Part shown: positions 17,984 to 26,251 of the stretch, in pieces | How the letters are laid out: each line of letters starts with the position of its first letter | Numbering within the stretch: the stretch's first letter is position 1 | NCBI RefSeq assembly: GCF_036825535.1 | Contig: NZ_CP098812.1 | Span: forward strand, 2,976,001-3,040,000 | Direction of reading: 5' to 3' | Source of the DNA: Parasalinivibrio latis | GTDB taxonomy: Bacteria; Pseudomonadota; Gammaproteobacteria; Enterobacterales; Vibrionaceae | DNA length: 64,000 nucleotides | Position numbers and translations under genes: made by a program | Notes under the pieces: model-generated | Told to the model about the DNA's origin: nothing | The model's database searches: none | Seen by the model: only the letters and a program-made list of their open reading frames with translations

Positions 17984-18068
17984 CCTGGGTCCTGGGTCCT
18001 GCAATATTTTCACTCGAAGTGCTTTCAATCCGGTTTTACGTACTGGTTTTCCCAGCACCAAGGACCCA
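17984..18068. repeat. CCTGGGT tandem repeat with a distal inverted copy
   Basis: Two full CCTGGGT units plus CCTG run in tandem from 17984 to 18001; the complementary AGGACCCA occurs at 18061-18068, so a long-loop hairpin is possible. It lies between the convergent argA and deoD genes. Role unknown. Confidence 0.5.
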
Positions 18069-18088
18069 CTTTTCCCAGAACCCGATGC

Positions 18089-18116
18089 AAAAAGAGACAG
18101 CCGAAGCTGTCTCTTT
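18089..18116. terminator. Terminator of the deo operon (bidirectional)
   Basis: Stem GAGACAGC / GCTGTCTC with a CGAA tetraloop, flanked by an A-run on the left and TTT on the right. The five A give a T-run for minus-strand transcripts leaving deoD; it may also stop argA transcripts. Confidence 0.85.
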
Positions 18117-18138
18117 CTTGTTTCTGTTTCTGCAGCAA

Positions 18139-18864
18139 TTACGCTTCTTCAGCATCTGCCAGCAGTACAGATTCAAACGCAATTTCAATCATTTCGTTGA
18201 AAGTGGTCTGGCGCTCTGCAGAGGTAGTCTGCTCACCGGTCTTGATGTGGTCAGATACAGTACAGATAGTCAGTGCCTTACCACCGAACTCTGCTGCCAC
18301 ACCGTAGATACCCGCAGCTTCCATTTCAACACCCAGGATGCCGAATTTCGCCATCTTGTCGAAGAATTCTGGTTCTGGAGAGTAGAACAGGTCTGCAGAG
18401 AAGATGTTACCTACGCGTACGTTAACGCCCAGGTTCTTGGCAGCCTGCTGTGCATGGCGAACCATGTCAAAATCAGCCAGTGCCGCAAAGTCATGACCGT
18501 TAAAGCGGGTACGGTTTACTTTCGCATCAGTAGATGCACCCATACCGATAACTACGTCACGCAGTTTTACATCTTCATGCACGGCGCCGCAGCTGCCTAC
18601 ACGGATGATTTTCTTCACGCCGAAGTCTTTGAACAGCTCGGTCGCGTAGATTGAGCATGATGGGATACCCATACCATGGCCCATAACTGAGATACGGCGG
18701 CCTTTGTAAGTACCGGTGAAGCCCAGCATGCCGCGAACGTTGTTCACTTCTTTGGCATCTTCCAGGAAGGTTTCTGCGATGAACTTGGCACGCAGTGGAT
18801 CGCCTGGCATCAGAACTACGTCAGCGAAATCACCCATTTCAGCATTGATGTGTGGAGTTGCCAT
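18139..18864 (-). CDS. deoD: Purine nucleoside phosphorylase DeoD
   Basis: 241-residue hexameric-type purine nucleoside phosphorylase that splits (deoxy)inosine, guanosine and adenosine with phosphate into base and (deoxy)ribose-1-phosphate. Family motifs: MPGDPLRAKFIAE, GHGMGIPSCSIY, RVGSCGA, GVEMEAAGIY and the catalytic aspartate in TVSDHI. Last gene of the deoC-deoA-deoB-deoD order. Confidence 0.95.
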   Translation of the reverse strand: MATPHINAEMGDFADVVLMPGDPLRAKFIAETFLEDAKEVNNVRGMLGFTGTYKGRRISVMGHGMGIPSCSIYATELFKDFGVKKIIRVGSCGAVHEDVKLRDVVIGMGASTDAKVNRTRFNGHDFAALADFDMVRHAQQAAKNLGVNVRVGNIFSADLFYSPEPEFFDKMAKFGILGVEMEAAGIYGVAAEFGGKALTICTVSDHIKTGEQTTSAERQTTFNEMIEIAFESVLLADAEEA

Positions 18865-18893
18865 TATTGGTTTCCTTTTCAGTTATTGGGCTA

Positions 18894-20114
18894 TTACAGG
18901 AAAGATTTACCGTATTCCATGGCTGAGGTACCGAAGTAACCCGCCAGGCTCTGGCCGATATCAGCAAAGGTTTCGCGGCGGCCCAGTGAGCCCGGTTTAA
19001 CCTTCTTGCCGTATACCAGCACAGGAATGTGTTCACGGGTGTGGTCGGTACCTGGCCAGGTAGGATCACAGCCGTGGTCAGCAGTGATGATAAGCACGTC
19101 ATCGTCCTGCATGATATCGAGAACTTCCGGCAGGCGCTTGTCGAAATATTCCAGCGCTGCGGCATAGCCCGCTACGTTACGGCGGTGACCGTAAGCTGAG
19201 TCGAAGTCCACGAAGTTAGTAAAGACGATGGTGTTGTCACCCGCTTGTTTAATTTGATCAACAGTTGCGTCAAACAGCGCAGGGATGCCGGTTGCTTTCA
19301 CTTTTTTGGTGATACCGCAGTGGGCGTAGATATCGGCGATTTTACCGATAGACACCACGTCACCACCCTTTTCATCCACCAGCTTCTGCAGCACGGTTGC
19401 CGCAGGCGGCTCGACAGAGTAGTCACGGCGGTTGCCGGTACGCTCGAACTTGCCTTTGCCGGTTCCGACAAACGGACGGGCAATCACGCGGCCGATATTG
19501 TAATCCTCAAGCTCTTCACGTACCAGTTCACACAGCTTCAGGAGGTTGTCCAGCCCGTAAGTTTCTTCATGACAGGCAATCTGGAATACCGAGTCTGCAG
19601 AGGTATAGAAAATCGGCTTACCGGTTTTCATGTGCTCTTCGCCAAGGTCATCCAGCACTTGGGTACCGGAAGCGTGGCAGTTACCGAGGTAACCCGGCAG
19701 GCCAGCTTTTTCCACGATGCGGTCCAGCAGTTCCTGCGGGAAGCTGTTGTTGTGGTCAGTGAAGTAACCCCAGTCAAACAGCACAGGCACACCGGCAATC
19801 TCCCAGTGACCGGAAGGGGTATCCTTACCGGAAGAAAGCTCTTTGGCGTACGCGTAGGCACCGATGATGTCGGCATTTTCATCCAATCCAGCCGGGAAAG
19901 AACCGGTTGATTCCTCAGCCAGCTTGCCAAGGCCGAGACGGCTGAGGTTTGGCAGGCTCAGGGGGCCTTTACGGTCAGCGGTATCCGCTTCACCTTTTGC
20001 ACAGGCTTCAGCGATGTGACCCAGGGTATCAGAGCCTACATCACCAAACTTGTCAGCGTCTTCAGCGGCACCAACACCAAATGAATCAAGAACCAGAATA
20101 AATGCGCGTTTCAT
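18894..20114 (-). CDS. deoB: Phosphopentomutase DeoB
   Basis: 406-residue alkaline-phosphatase-superfamily enzyme that converts (deoxy)ribose-1-phosphate to the 5-phosphate. The metal/nucleophile start is LDSFGVGAAEDA, with later metal-site motifs FTNFVDFDSAYGHRRN and ITADHGCDPTWPGTDHTREHIP. It lies 29 bases before deoD and 11 bases after deoA. Confidence 0.95.
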   Translation of the reverse strand: MKRAFILVLDSFGVGAAEDADKFGDVGSDTLGHIAEACAKGEADTADRKGPLSLPNLSRLGLGKLAEESTGSFPAGLDENADIIGAYAYAKELSSGKDTPSGHWEIAGVPVLFDWGYFTDHNNSFPQELLDRIVEKAGLPGYLGNCHASGTQVLDDLGEEHMKTGKPIFYTSADSVFQIACHEETYGLDNLLKLCELVREELEDYNIGRVIARPFVGTGKGKFERTGNRRDYSVEPPAATVLQKLVDEKGGDVVSIGKIADIYAHCGITKKVKATGIPALFDATVDQIKQAGDNTIVFTNFVDFDSAYGHRRNVAGYAAALEYFDKRLPEVLDIMQDDDVLIITADHGCDPTWPGTDHTREHIPVLVYGKKVKPGSLGRRETFADIGQSLAGYFGTSAMEYGKSFL

Positions 20115-20125
20115 CTTCGCCTCCG

Positions 20126-21457
20126 TTAGACGTCTTGTGGGCCGACCTGGCGGTATACTTCCGGGGTCGCCTCAGGCTTGCTGTCGGTCAGGGTAATTGC
20201 TGCTTTCACAGCCTCTGCCGCCTGCTGCCACTGTTCTTCATTTTGGGCGTGGATCATCGCCAGCGGGGTTTGGCTGTCAGCCACCTGCCCCAGCCGGATC
20301 ATCTCATCCAGGCCCACTGCATAGTCGATGGTATCGCTCGCCACGCGGCGTCCACCGCCCATGCCGACCACTGCCATACCCAAAGCACGGGTATCCATCG
20401 CACCCACAAAGCCGCTTGCGTCTGCAAACACAGGCTTGATGATGCCGGCAGTTGCCAGGTATTTCTCATAGTTCTCAACAAAATCCAGCGGACCACCGAG
20501 ACCGGCTACCATTTTGCCGAAGTGTTCTGCCGCCTTTCCATTATCCAACACGGTATCCAGCTTGTGGCGGGCTTCTGCCGTATCTTTCGCCAGGCCGCTC
20601 AGTACCAGCATTTCGGCACACAGTGCCATGGTAACTTCGTACAGGCGCGGGTTGCGGTACTCACCGGTCAGGAAACGCACCGCTTCGCGGACTTCCAGGG
20701 CGTTGCCGGCAGACGATGCCAGCACCTGGTTCATATCGGTCAGCAGCGCACTGGTACTGGTACCGGCACCGTTGGCAACCGCCACGATAGATTTCGCCAA
20801 CTCTTCTGATTTTTCGTAGGTTGGCATAAATGCGCCGGAGCCCACCTTCACATCCATCACCAGTGACTCAAGGCCTGCGGCCAGTTTCTTGGAAAGGATA
20901 GATGCAGTAATCAGGGAAATATTGTCGACGGTTGCGGTAACGTCACGGGTGGCGTAAACGCGCTTGTCCGCCGGTGCCAGGTCACCGGTCTGGCCGATGA
21001 TGGCAACGCCCGCTTCTTTGGTCACTTTGCCAAAGATGTCATTTGACGGGCTGATGTTGTAACCCGGGATAGACTCAAGCTTATCCAGGGTTCCGCCGGT
21101 ATGGCCCAGGCCACGGCCTGAAATCATAGGGACGAATCCACCACATGCTGCCACCATTGGGCCAAGCATCAGGGAAGTAACGTCACCCACACCGCCGGTT
21201 GAATGTTTGTCGACAATCGGGCCACCAAAATTCATGTGGTCCCAATTCAGTACCATACCTGAATCACGCATGGCACAGGTCAGGGCAACACGCTCATCCA
21301 TGGTCATGTCATTAAAGAACACTGCCATGGCAAAGGCCGCGATCTGGCCTTCAGAAACGGTATCTTTCGCGATGCCGTTGATGAAAAAGCGGATCTCTTC
21401 ATTGCTGAGGGCAATGTTGTCACGCTTCTTGCGAATAATTTCCTGAGGCAAAAACAT
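20126..21457 (-). CDS. deoA: Thymidine phosphorylase DeoA
   Basis: 443-residue enzyme that splits thymidine or deoxyuridine with phosphate into base and deoxyribose-1-phosphate. The phosphate/pyrimidine phosphorylase signature is present (SGRGLGHTGGTLDKLESIPG) along with KHSTGGVGD. The ATG at 21457 is preceded by AAGGGG and gives the standard N-terminus FLPQEIIRKKRDN; a longer frame to 21529 adds 24 residues that do not fit. Confidence 0.95.
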   Translation of the reverse strand: MFLPQEIIRKKRDNIALSNEEIRFFINGIAKDTVSEGQIAAFAMAVFFNDMTMDERVALTCAMRDSGMVLNWDHMNFGGPIVDKHSTGGVGDVTSLMLGPMVAACGGFVPMISGRGLGHTGGTLDKLESIPGYNISPSNDIFGKVTKEAGVAIIGQTGDLAPADKRVYATRDVTATVDNISLITASILSKKLAAGLESLVMDVKVGSGAFMPTYEKSEELAKSIVAVANGAGTSTSALLTDMNQVLASSAGNALEVREAVRFLTGEYRNPRLYEVTMALCAEMLVLSGLAKDTAEARHKLDTVLDNGKAAEHFGKMVAGLGGPLDFVENYEKYLATAGIIKPVFADASGFVGAMDTRALGMAVVGMGGGRRVASDTIDYAVGLDEMIRLGQVADSQTPLAMIHAQNEEQWQQAAEAVKAAITLTDSKPEATPEVYRQVGPQDV

Positions 21458-21491
21458 AAGGCACCCCTTGGGCTGAAAGCAGGGAAAAGGT

Positions 21492-21521
21492 GGGCGGCAG
21501 GATGAAGGCCATACGCCGCCC
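21492..21521 (-). other. Hairpin between deoC and deoA
   Basis: A seven-base-pair GC stem (GGGCGGC / GCCGCCC) lies in the 87-base deoC-deoA gap with no T-run. It could be an mRNA stability or processing element within the operon. Confidence 0.5.
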
Positions 21522-21544
21522 GGATGCACATTATCGGGAAGGGA

Positions 21545-22321
21545 TTAGTAACCGCCTTCCGCTGCTTTTTCGCCTTCACCCAGGGTGTGCAGCAGGTTAG
21601 CCAGCAGGCTTGATGCACCAAAACGGTAATGCATGTTGTCTGCCCAATCTGCACCCAGAATACGATCTGCCATTTCCAGGAAAGTTTTTGCGTCTTCCGC
21701 AGTACGCACGCCGCCGGCTGGTTTGAAACCAACGGTCTTGGCAACGCCCATGTCCTTGATCACGTTCAGCATGATTTCGGCATATTCTGGGGTTGCGTTT
21801 ACAGGCACCTTGCCAGTTGAGGTTTTGATGAAGTCTGCACCGGCATTGATAGAAATCTCAGAGGCTTTCTTGATCAGGGCTTCTTCTTTCAGCTCACCGG
21901 TTTCGATGATTACTTTCAGCAGAGCCTTGTCACCACAGGCTTCTTTACACTGCTTAACCAGGTCAAAGCCAACCTGCTCGTTGCCGGCAATCAGGGCACG
22001 GTAAGGGAATACCACATCCACTTCATCAGCACCGTAAGCAACCGCTGCTTTGGTTTCTGCTACAGCGATTTCAATATCATCGTTGCCGTGCGGGAAGTTG
22101 GTCACTGTGGCAATGCGGATTTCAGGCGTACCCTGCTCACGCAGAGCTTTACGCGCAACTGGGATGAAACGTGGATAGATACAGATTGCCGCCGTGTTAC
22201 CGACTGCAGTTTTTGCATCGTGGCACAGCGCGATAACTTTCTCATCAGTATCGTCATCGTTCAGTGTAGTCAGGTCCATCAGTTTCAGTGCGCGCAGCGC
22301 GGCAGCATGTAAATCGCTCAT
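21545..22321 (-). CDS. deoC: Deoxyribose-phosphate aldolase DeoC
   Basis: 258-residue class I aldolase that cleaves 2-deoxyribose-5-phosphate to acetaldehyde and glyceraldehyde-3-phosphate. The Schiff-base lysine is in DFIKTSTGK and the second lysine in GFKPAGGVRT. First gene of deoCABD. Its product acetaldehyde could also feed the aldehyde dehydrogenase elsewhere in the window, though this is only a metabolic link. Confidence 0.95.
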   Translation of the reverse strand: MSDLHAAALRALKLMDLTTLNDDDTDEKVIALCHDAKTAVGNTAAICIYPRFIPVARKALREQGTPEIRIATVTNFPHGNDDIEIAVAETKAAVAYGADEVDVVFPYRALIAGNEQVGFDLVKQCKEACGDKALLKVIIETGELKEEALIKKASEISINAGADFIKTSTGKVPVNATPEYAEIMLNVIKDMGVAKTVGFKPAGGVRTAEDAKTFLEMADRILGADWADNMHYRFGASSLLANLLHTLGEGEKAAEGGY

Positions 22322-22709
22322 GACTTTCTCCAGTCAAAAATCTCAACCAAGCTAACAAAACTGCTGTCAGCCGTTAGGAATGACACTAACAACAGCTCAT
22401 AGATCGGACTTGGTTCCCTGAAGTATGAAAGTACCCTTCCATTCAACAATCCTTGTTGCCGGTTGGCGCCTATCGGGGTTAAGGCGTCATAAAATTCGGT
22501 CAGGTTCGGTGCCTGTCGAATCCGTGAGATGAAAATTAATGTACCACAACATTCAAATCTGTGATGTTGCCCACTAATTTTACCCCTCTCCCTGTATTCC
22601 AGCCAGATAGTACCTGTTTCTGTTGAAAGAGACACTGTTTCATCTACTCACCAATCAATAGGTGAGTTCAACCGCCTAATGGAGCATCAGTTTTGGGAAT
22701 TTCAGGCAT
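22322..22709 (-). promoter_or_regulatory. deoC upstream region with a CRP-like site
   Basis: About 390 bases without a credible gene, separating nupC from deoC. On the plus strand TGTGA-TGTTGC-CCACT (22560-22575) matches 8 of 10 conserved CRP positions and overlaps a GTTGC CytR-like half-site. A GTTAG / CTAAC pair lies at 22373-22390 near the start. A small open frame (22318-22635) overlaps the deoC start but looks non-coding. Confidence 0.4.
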
Positions 22710-22739
22710 AAAAAAACGCCACAGCGAACTGTGGCGTTT
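22710..22739 (-). terminator. Terminator of nupC
   Basis: Eleven-base-pair stem (AAACGCCACAG / CTGTGGCGTTT) with a CGAA loop; on the minus strand it is followed by seven T. It ends nupC transcription before the deo promoter. Confidence 0.9.
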
Positions 22740-22760
22740 CTATCCGTAACCGGGATGTCT

Positions 22761-24005
22761 TTACAGTGACAGGAACAAGCCTGCAATAGTTGCTGACATC
22801 AGGTTAGACAGGGTACCTGCCGCAACGGCCTTCATACCGAAGCGTGCAATGTCGTGACGACGGCTTGGTGCCAGACCGCCCAGACCACCCAGCAGGATTG
22901 CGACTGAAGACAGGTTAGCAAAACCACACAGTGCGAAGGAGATAATGGCTTTAGTCTTCTCGCTCAGGACTGCAGGAGCCGCATCCCCCAGGTATTGAGC
23001 AAATGATGAGTAAGCTACAAATTCATTCAGAACCAGCTTCTGACCAATGAAAGAACCGGCAATAGAGGCTTCACCCCAAGGTACACCAATCAGGAATGCC
23101 AATGGCTTAAAGACTAATCCCAGAATCAATTCCAGAGACAGGTCACCATAACCGAACCAACCACCGATGCCACCCAGCATACCGTTGATCAAGGCAATCA
23201 GGCCGATAAAGGCCAGCAGCATTGCACCTACATTCAGTGCCAGTTGCATACCAGAGGATGCACCGGCAGCCGCCGCGTCAATCACGTTGGCAGGCTTGTC
23301 GTCACCGCTGTTTTCCAGTGCATCAAGCTGATCAATCGGTTTTTCAGTCTCTGGTTTGATAATTTTTGCAAACAGCAAACCACCCGGTGCCGCCATGAAA
23401 GAAGCTGCAATCAGATATGGTAGAGGTACACCCATAGAGGCGTAACCCGCCAGTACACCACCGGCTACAGATGCCAGGCCACCACACATTACCGCAAACA
23501 GCTCAGACTGAGTCATTTTAGGTACGAACGGACGCACAACCAGCGGTGCCTCGGTTTGACCTACAAAGATGTTAGCCGTTGCAGAAAGGGATTCAGCGCG
23601 GGAAGTACCCAAAGCCTTTTGCAATGCACCACCCAGGAAGTTAATCACAACTTGCATGATACCCAGGTAGTACAACACGCTGATCAGTGCTGAGAAGAAT
23701 ACAATTACTGGTAATACTTTTAGCGCAAAAACAAAGCCCAACCCATCTACTGTAAAGTTGACGAGGTTACCAAACAGGAAACTAATACCTTGGTCACCGT
23801 ACCCGATGACTTTTGAAACTCCCTGTGAAACGCTGTAAAGAATTTCGCGTCCCGGTTCGTAGTACAGAACAAATGCACCGAAGAAGAATTGGATGGCAAA
23901 TGCGCCACCAACAGTACGAAGGTTAATCGCTTTTCGGTTATCAGACAGTGCAACTGCAATACCCAGCAGCACCGCCATACCGACCAAGCTCATAAGCAGG
24001 CTCAT
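22761..24005 (-). CDS. nupC: Nucleoside permease NupC (CNT family)
   Basis: 414-residue concentrative nucleoside transporter of the inner membrane, importing nucleosides with a cation (Na+ in the V. cholerae homologue). Multiple hydrophobic segments; CNT motifs GQTEAPLVVRPFV and the CGFANLSSVAILLGGLGGLAP block are present. ATG at 24005 gives the family start MSLLMSLVGMAVLLG; the frame extends upstream to 24080 with unlikely sequence. It feeds the deo enzymes. Confidence 0.94.
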   Translation of the reverse strand: MSLLMSLVGMAVLLGIAVALSDNRKAINLRTVGGAFAIQFFFGAFVLYYEPGREILYSVSQGVSKVIGYGDQGISFLFGNLVNFTVDGLGFVFALKVLPVIVFFSALISVLYYLGIMQVVINFLGGALQKALGTSRAESLSATANIFVGQTEAPLVVRPFVPKMTQSELFAVMCGGLASVAGGVLAGYASMGVPLPYLIAASFMAAPGGLLFAKIIKPETEKPIDQLDALENSGDDKPANVIDAAAAGASSGMQLALNVGAMLLAFIGLIALINGMLGGIGGWFGYGDLSLELILGLVFKPLAFLIGVPWGEASIAGSFIGQKLVLNEFVAYSSFAQYLGDAAPAVLSEKTKAIISFALCGFANLSSVAILLGGLGGLAPSRRHDIARFGMKAVAAGTLSNLMSATIAGLFLSL

Positions 24006-24148
24006 AATATATGGCTTCCCTATTTCAGTTTTGGCGTCTCGACAATTTTGGAGAAAGCTCCGGGGCCGGATTATACGCACGACCCCACCAACAAAGTAAT
24101 GCAGAGCTCACACTTATTACGTAAACAGATATGTAATTTGCGAGATTG

Positions 24149-24164
24149 CGTGACAATTATCTCA
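24149..24164 (-). promoter_or_regulatory. Putative CRP site upstream of nupC
   Basis: CGTGA-CAATTA-TCTCA matches 8 of 10 conserved CRP positions. It lies about 145 bases before the nupC start and 18 bases from the palindrome at 24183. Confidence 0.45.
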
Positions 24165-24182
24165 TTTTGAAGCAAAAGTGAG

Positions 24183-24198
24183 AAGCAAACGTTTGCTT
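24183..24198. promoter_or_regulatory. PurR/CytR-type operator palindrome
   Basis: AAGCAAACGTTTGCTT is a perfect 16-bp palindrome. Its core GCAAACGTTTGC equals the PurR core operator of E. coli and fits LacI-family repressors in general. Its place upstream of nupC and next to a CRP-like site suggests CytR or PurR control. Confidence 0.65.
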
Positions 24199-24206
24199 TT
24201 TGTTGT

Positions 24207-24977
24207 TCACTTTTTGTCTAAACAGAACAATCGTCGGCTATTTTTCACCGTTTGGTGTTTAATTTTCTCTACATCTTGTTGTTTTAATTGAGCAAGAACA
24301 TCAGCAACCAGAGGTAAACGGGAAGGAAGATTTGGCTCTCCCTGATAGCCATACAGCGGCATATCCGGGGAATCTGTTTCCAGCAACATGGCATCCAAAG
24401 GTAACTTTTTTACCGCCTCCCTGGTTTTTCTCGCCCTTTCATAGGTAATGGTGCCACCAATACCCAAAAACCACCCTCTGTCTATGAGTGCCTTTCCTTG
24501 TTCAAAGCTTCCGCTAAACGCATGGAGCACCCCATTTACTCTCCGGAACCGGTTCAACACCCGGATCAGTTCATTATGTGCTTTGCGGCAGTGCAGGATA
24601 ACCGGCAGATTATGGGCCTCAGCCAACGCCAGTTGCCGCTCAAGCAAGTACAGTTGCTGCTCGTTTTTCGGGTTTTCAATGGCGAAATCCAGCCCGCACT
24701 CCCCGACAGCGACACACTTGTCGTCCCTTTCGGCCAGCGCTGTTTCAAGCCAGCTCAAATCAATGTCACAATGGAAATGGATATAGTACGGATGTAAACC
24801 AAGCGCATAGCGAATTTGCGCGAAATTCTTAGAAAGAGAGGCAATTTGCTCAGCATTGCTACGCCCAACCGCCGGGACAATAAGCATCGACACACCTACT
24901 TTTTGGGCATCGGATAAAAATCGTCCCGGATCATCACAAAATGGCGGAAAATCAAAGTGGCAATGGCTGTCTATCAA
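24207..24977 (-). CDS. TatD-family metal-dependent hydrolase (YjjV-like)
   Basis: 256-residue amidohydrolase-fold protein. Metal ligands: HCHFD at the N-terminus, GECGLDF, ILHCRKA, and the late aspartate in LLETDSPDMP. TatD proteins are 3'-5' DNases or tRNA/RNA-processing hydrolases. The sequence is closer to YjjV than to TatD itself, and in E. coli yjjV also adjoins the deo operon. It lies upstream of nupC in the same direction. Confidence 0.88.
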   Translation of the reverse strand: MIDSHCHFDFPPFCDDPGRFLSDAQKVGVSMLIVPAVGRSNAEQIASLSKNFAQIRYALGLHPYYIHFHCDIDLSWLETALAERDDKCVAVGECGLDFAIENPKNEQQLYLLERQLALAEAHNLPVILHCRKAHNELIRVLNRFRRVNGVLHAFSGSFEQGKALIDRGWFLGIGGTITYERARKTREAVKKLPLDAMLLETDSPDMPLYGYQGEPNLPSRLPLVADVLAQLKQQDVEKIKHQTVKNSRRLFCLDKK

Positions 24978-25112
24978 AGTACTGGTTTCCTATTTTATGT
25001 GCCGTGCAGCTAAAACGGGGCGAATTAGATAAAATCCGGGTTGCGTTTTTTTGCGCTTCGCAGTAAAAACGCATCATCAGTTTGCCAAGGCAAACATACA
25101 CAGGATTATCCG

Positions 25113-25499
25113 TTGAACGGTCTTCGCCGCTGGCTGCCTATTTTAGTCTTAATCACAACCGCCCTGCTAATTGGCAGTTTGGCCGGTCGTGTGCTGCTGC
25201 CCGTTCAATTTGCCGAATCCGGCTCCAGCCAGCTTAAAGACCACGACGTCAATTTAAGCATCGCACCTGAACGTGAATATGTCCGTGTTCACTACCCCAG
25301 AATCCTGCTCCCAACTGAGCCTGAAATCCAGGAAAGCAACCTGCCCGAATGGCCTGTTGTCCTCCAACTGGTGCTGGCCGGTGTACTGAGCCTCTCCCTT
25401 TTTGCCCGAATGCCCAGACGCTATCTGGAAAGCGCCAGCCACCGGCTGGGCGGATGGCGTGAAAGCAACCTTCAATACCGGTTTATCCAGTCCCGCTGA
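25113..25499 (+). CDS. Small membrane protein of unknown function
   Basis: 128 residues if translation starts at TTG 25113, which is preceded by CAGGAT eight bases away; the frame runs back to another TTG at 25041 without a ribosome site. Two hydrophobic segments (WLPILVLITTALLIGSLAG near the start and VVLQLVLAGVLSLSLFA near residue 85) flank a polar region of about 60 residues. It precedes dedA and secDF in the same direction. I do not recognise a family. Confidence 0.6.
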   Translation: MNGLRRWLPILVLITTALLIGSLAGRVLLPVQFAESGSSQLKDHDVNLSIAPEREYVRVHYPRILLPTEPEIQESNLPEWPVVLQLVLAGVLSLSLFARMPRRYLESASHRLGGWRESNLQYRFIQSR

Positions 25500-25572
25500 A
25501 ACCTCCGGTAACACCCTCATCATTTAAAAGTCCCGTCGTTTCCTAACGGCCGTATTTATATCGGAGATTACA

Positions 25573-26250
25573 ATGCTGGATTCTCTATATAACGTTCTGA
25601 TCGCCCTTTGGCATCAGGACTTTACCGCATTGATGGCACCTGGCAGCGCAGCATTTATTTATGTCTGCGTCGCTACGCTGATTTTGCTTGAAAGCGGTTT
25701 TATCCCCGCAGCACCTTTCCCGTGCGACAGTGTGGTTATCCTGTCAGGCACCCTGGCTGCTGTCGGCGTTATCAACGCGCCTTTTGCCTTCTGCCTCATT
25801 TTTATCTGCGCAGCGTCCGGCAGTTGGCTGGGCTACATGCAAGGCCGGTGGCTTAACCGCCTTCCCCGCGTACAGTCGTGGGTTCATGCCGTTCCACAAA
25901 AACGCCTGGACACTGTAGACAGGCTGCTTGGCCACCACGGACTGGTAGCGCTGTTTGTTGCCCGCTTTATCCCGGTAGTGCGCTCTCTGCTACCACTGGT
26001 GATGGGCATGCGTGTCAGCCATGCCACCCGCTTCCACTATTTTTCCTGGTTAAGTGCCCTGCTATGGACACTGCTACTGACTGGTACCGGCTACATCCTG
26101 CCGTCCCTGCCGGAGCCAATCAGCAAAACGGTCACCATGATGCTGATGATGGGACCGGTTATTACACTCACCATTGCGGTGCTGAGTGCAGTGATCATCA
26201 AAGTCCGCCGGATGATGAAACCGGCCAAACAACCTGCAGGGGAAGCCTGA
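25573..26250 (+). CDS. DedA-family membrane protein
   Basis: 225-residue inner-membrane protein with the DedA/VTT fold: ILLESGFIPAAPFPCDSVVILSG (re-entrant helix with acidic and proline residues) and FVARFIPVVRSLLPLVMGM (conserved arginines). DedA proteins are implicated in recycling the lipid carrier undecaprenyl phosphate and in membrane homeostasis. It ends one base before the secD start, so the two are probably co-transcribed. Confidence 0.85.
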   Translation: MLDSLYNVLIALWHQDFTALMAPGSAAFIYVCVATLILLESGFIPAAPFPCDSVVILSGTLAAVGVINAPFAFCLIFICAASGSWLGYMQGRWLNRLPRVQSWVHAVPQKRLDTVDRLLGHHGLVALFVARFIPVVRSLLPLVMGMRVSHATRFHYFSWLSALLWTLLLTGTGYILPSLPEPISKTVTMMLMMGPVITLTIAVLSAVIIKVRRMMKPAKQPAGEA

Positions 26251-26251
26251 T

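Noticed and set aside
22318..22635. 105-residue open frame overlapping the deoC start (ATGA overlap)
   Set aside because: No recognisable domain, composition is not protein-like, and it covers the expected deo regulatory region.
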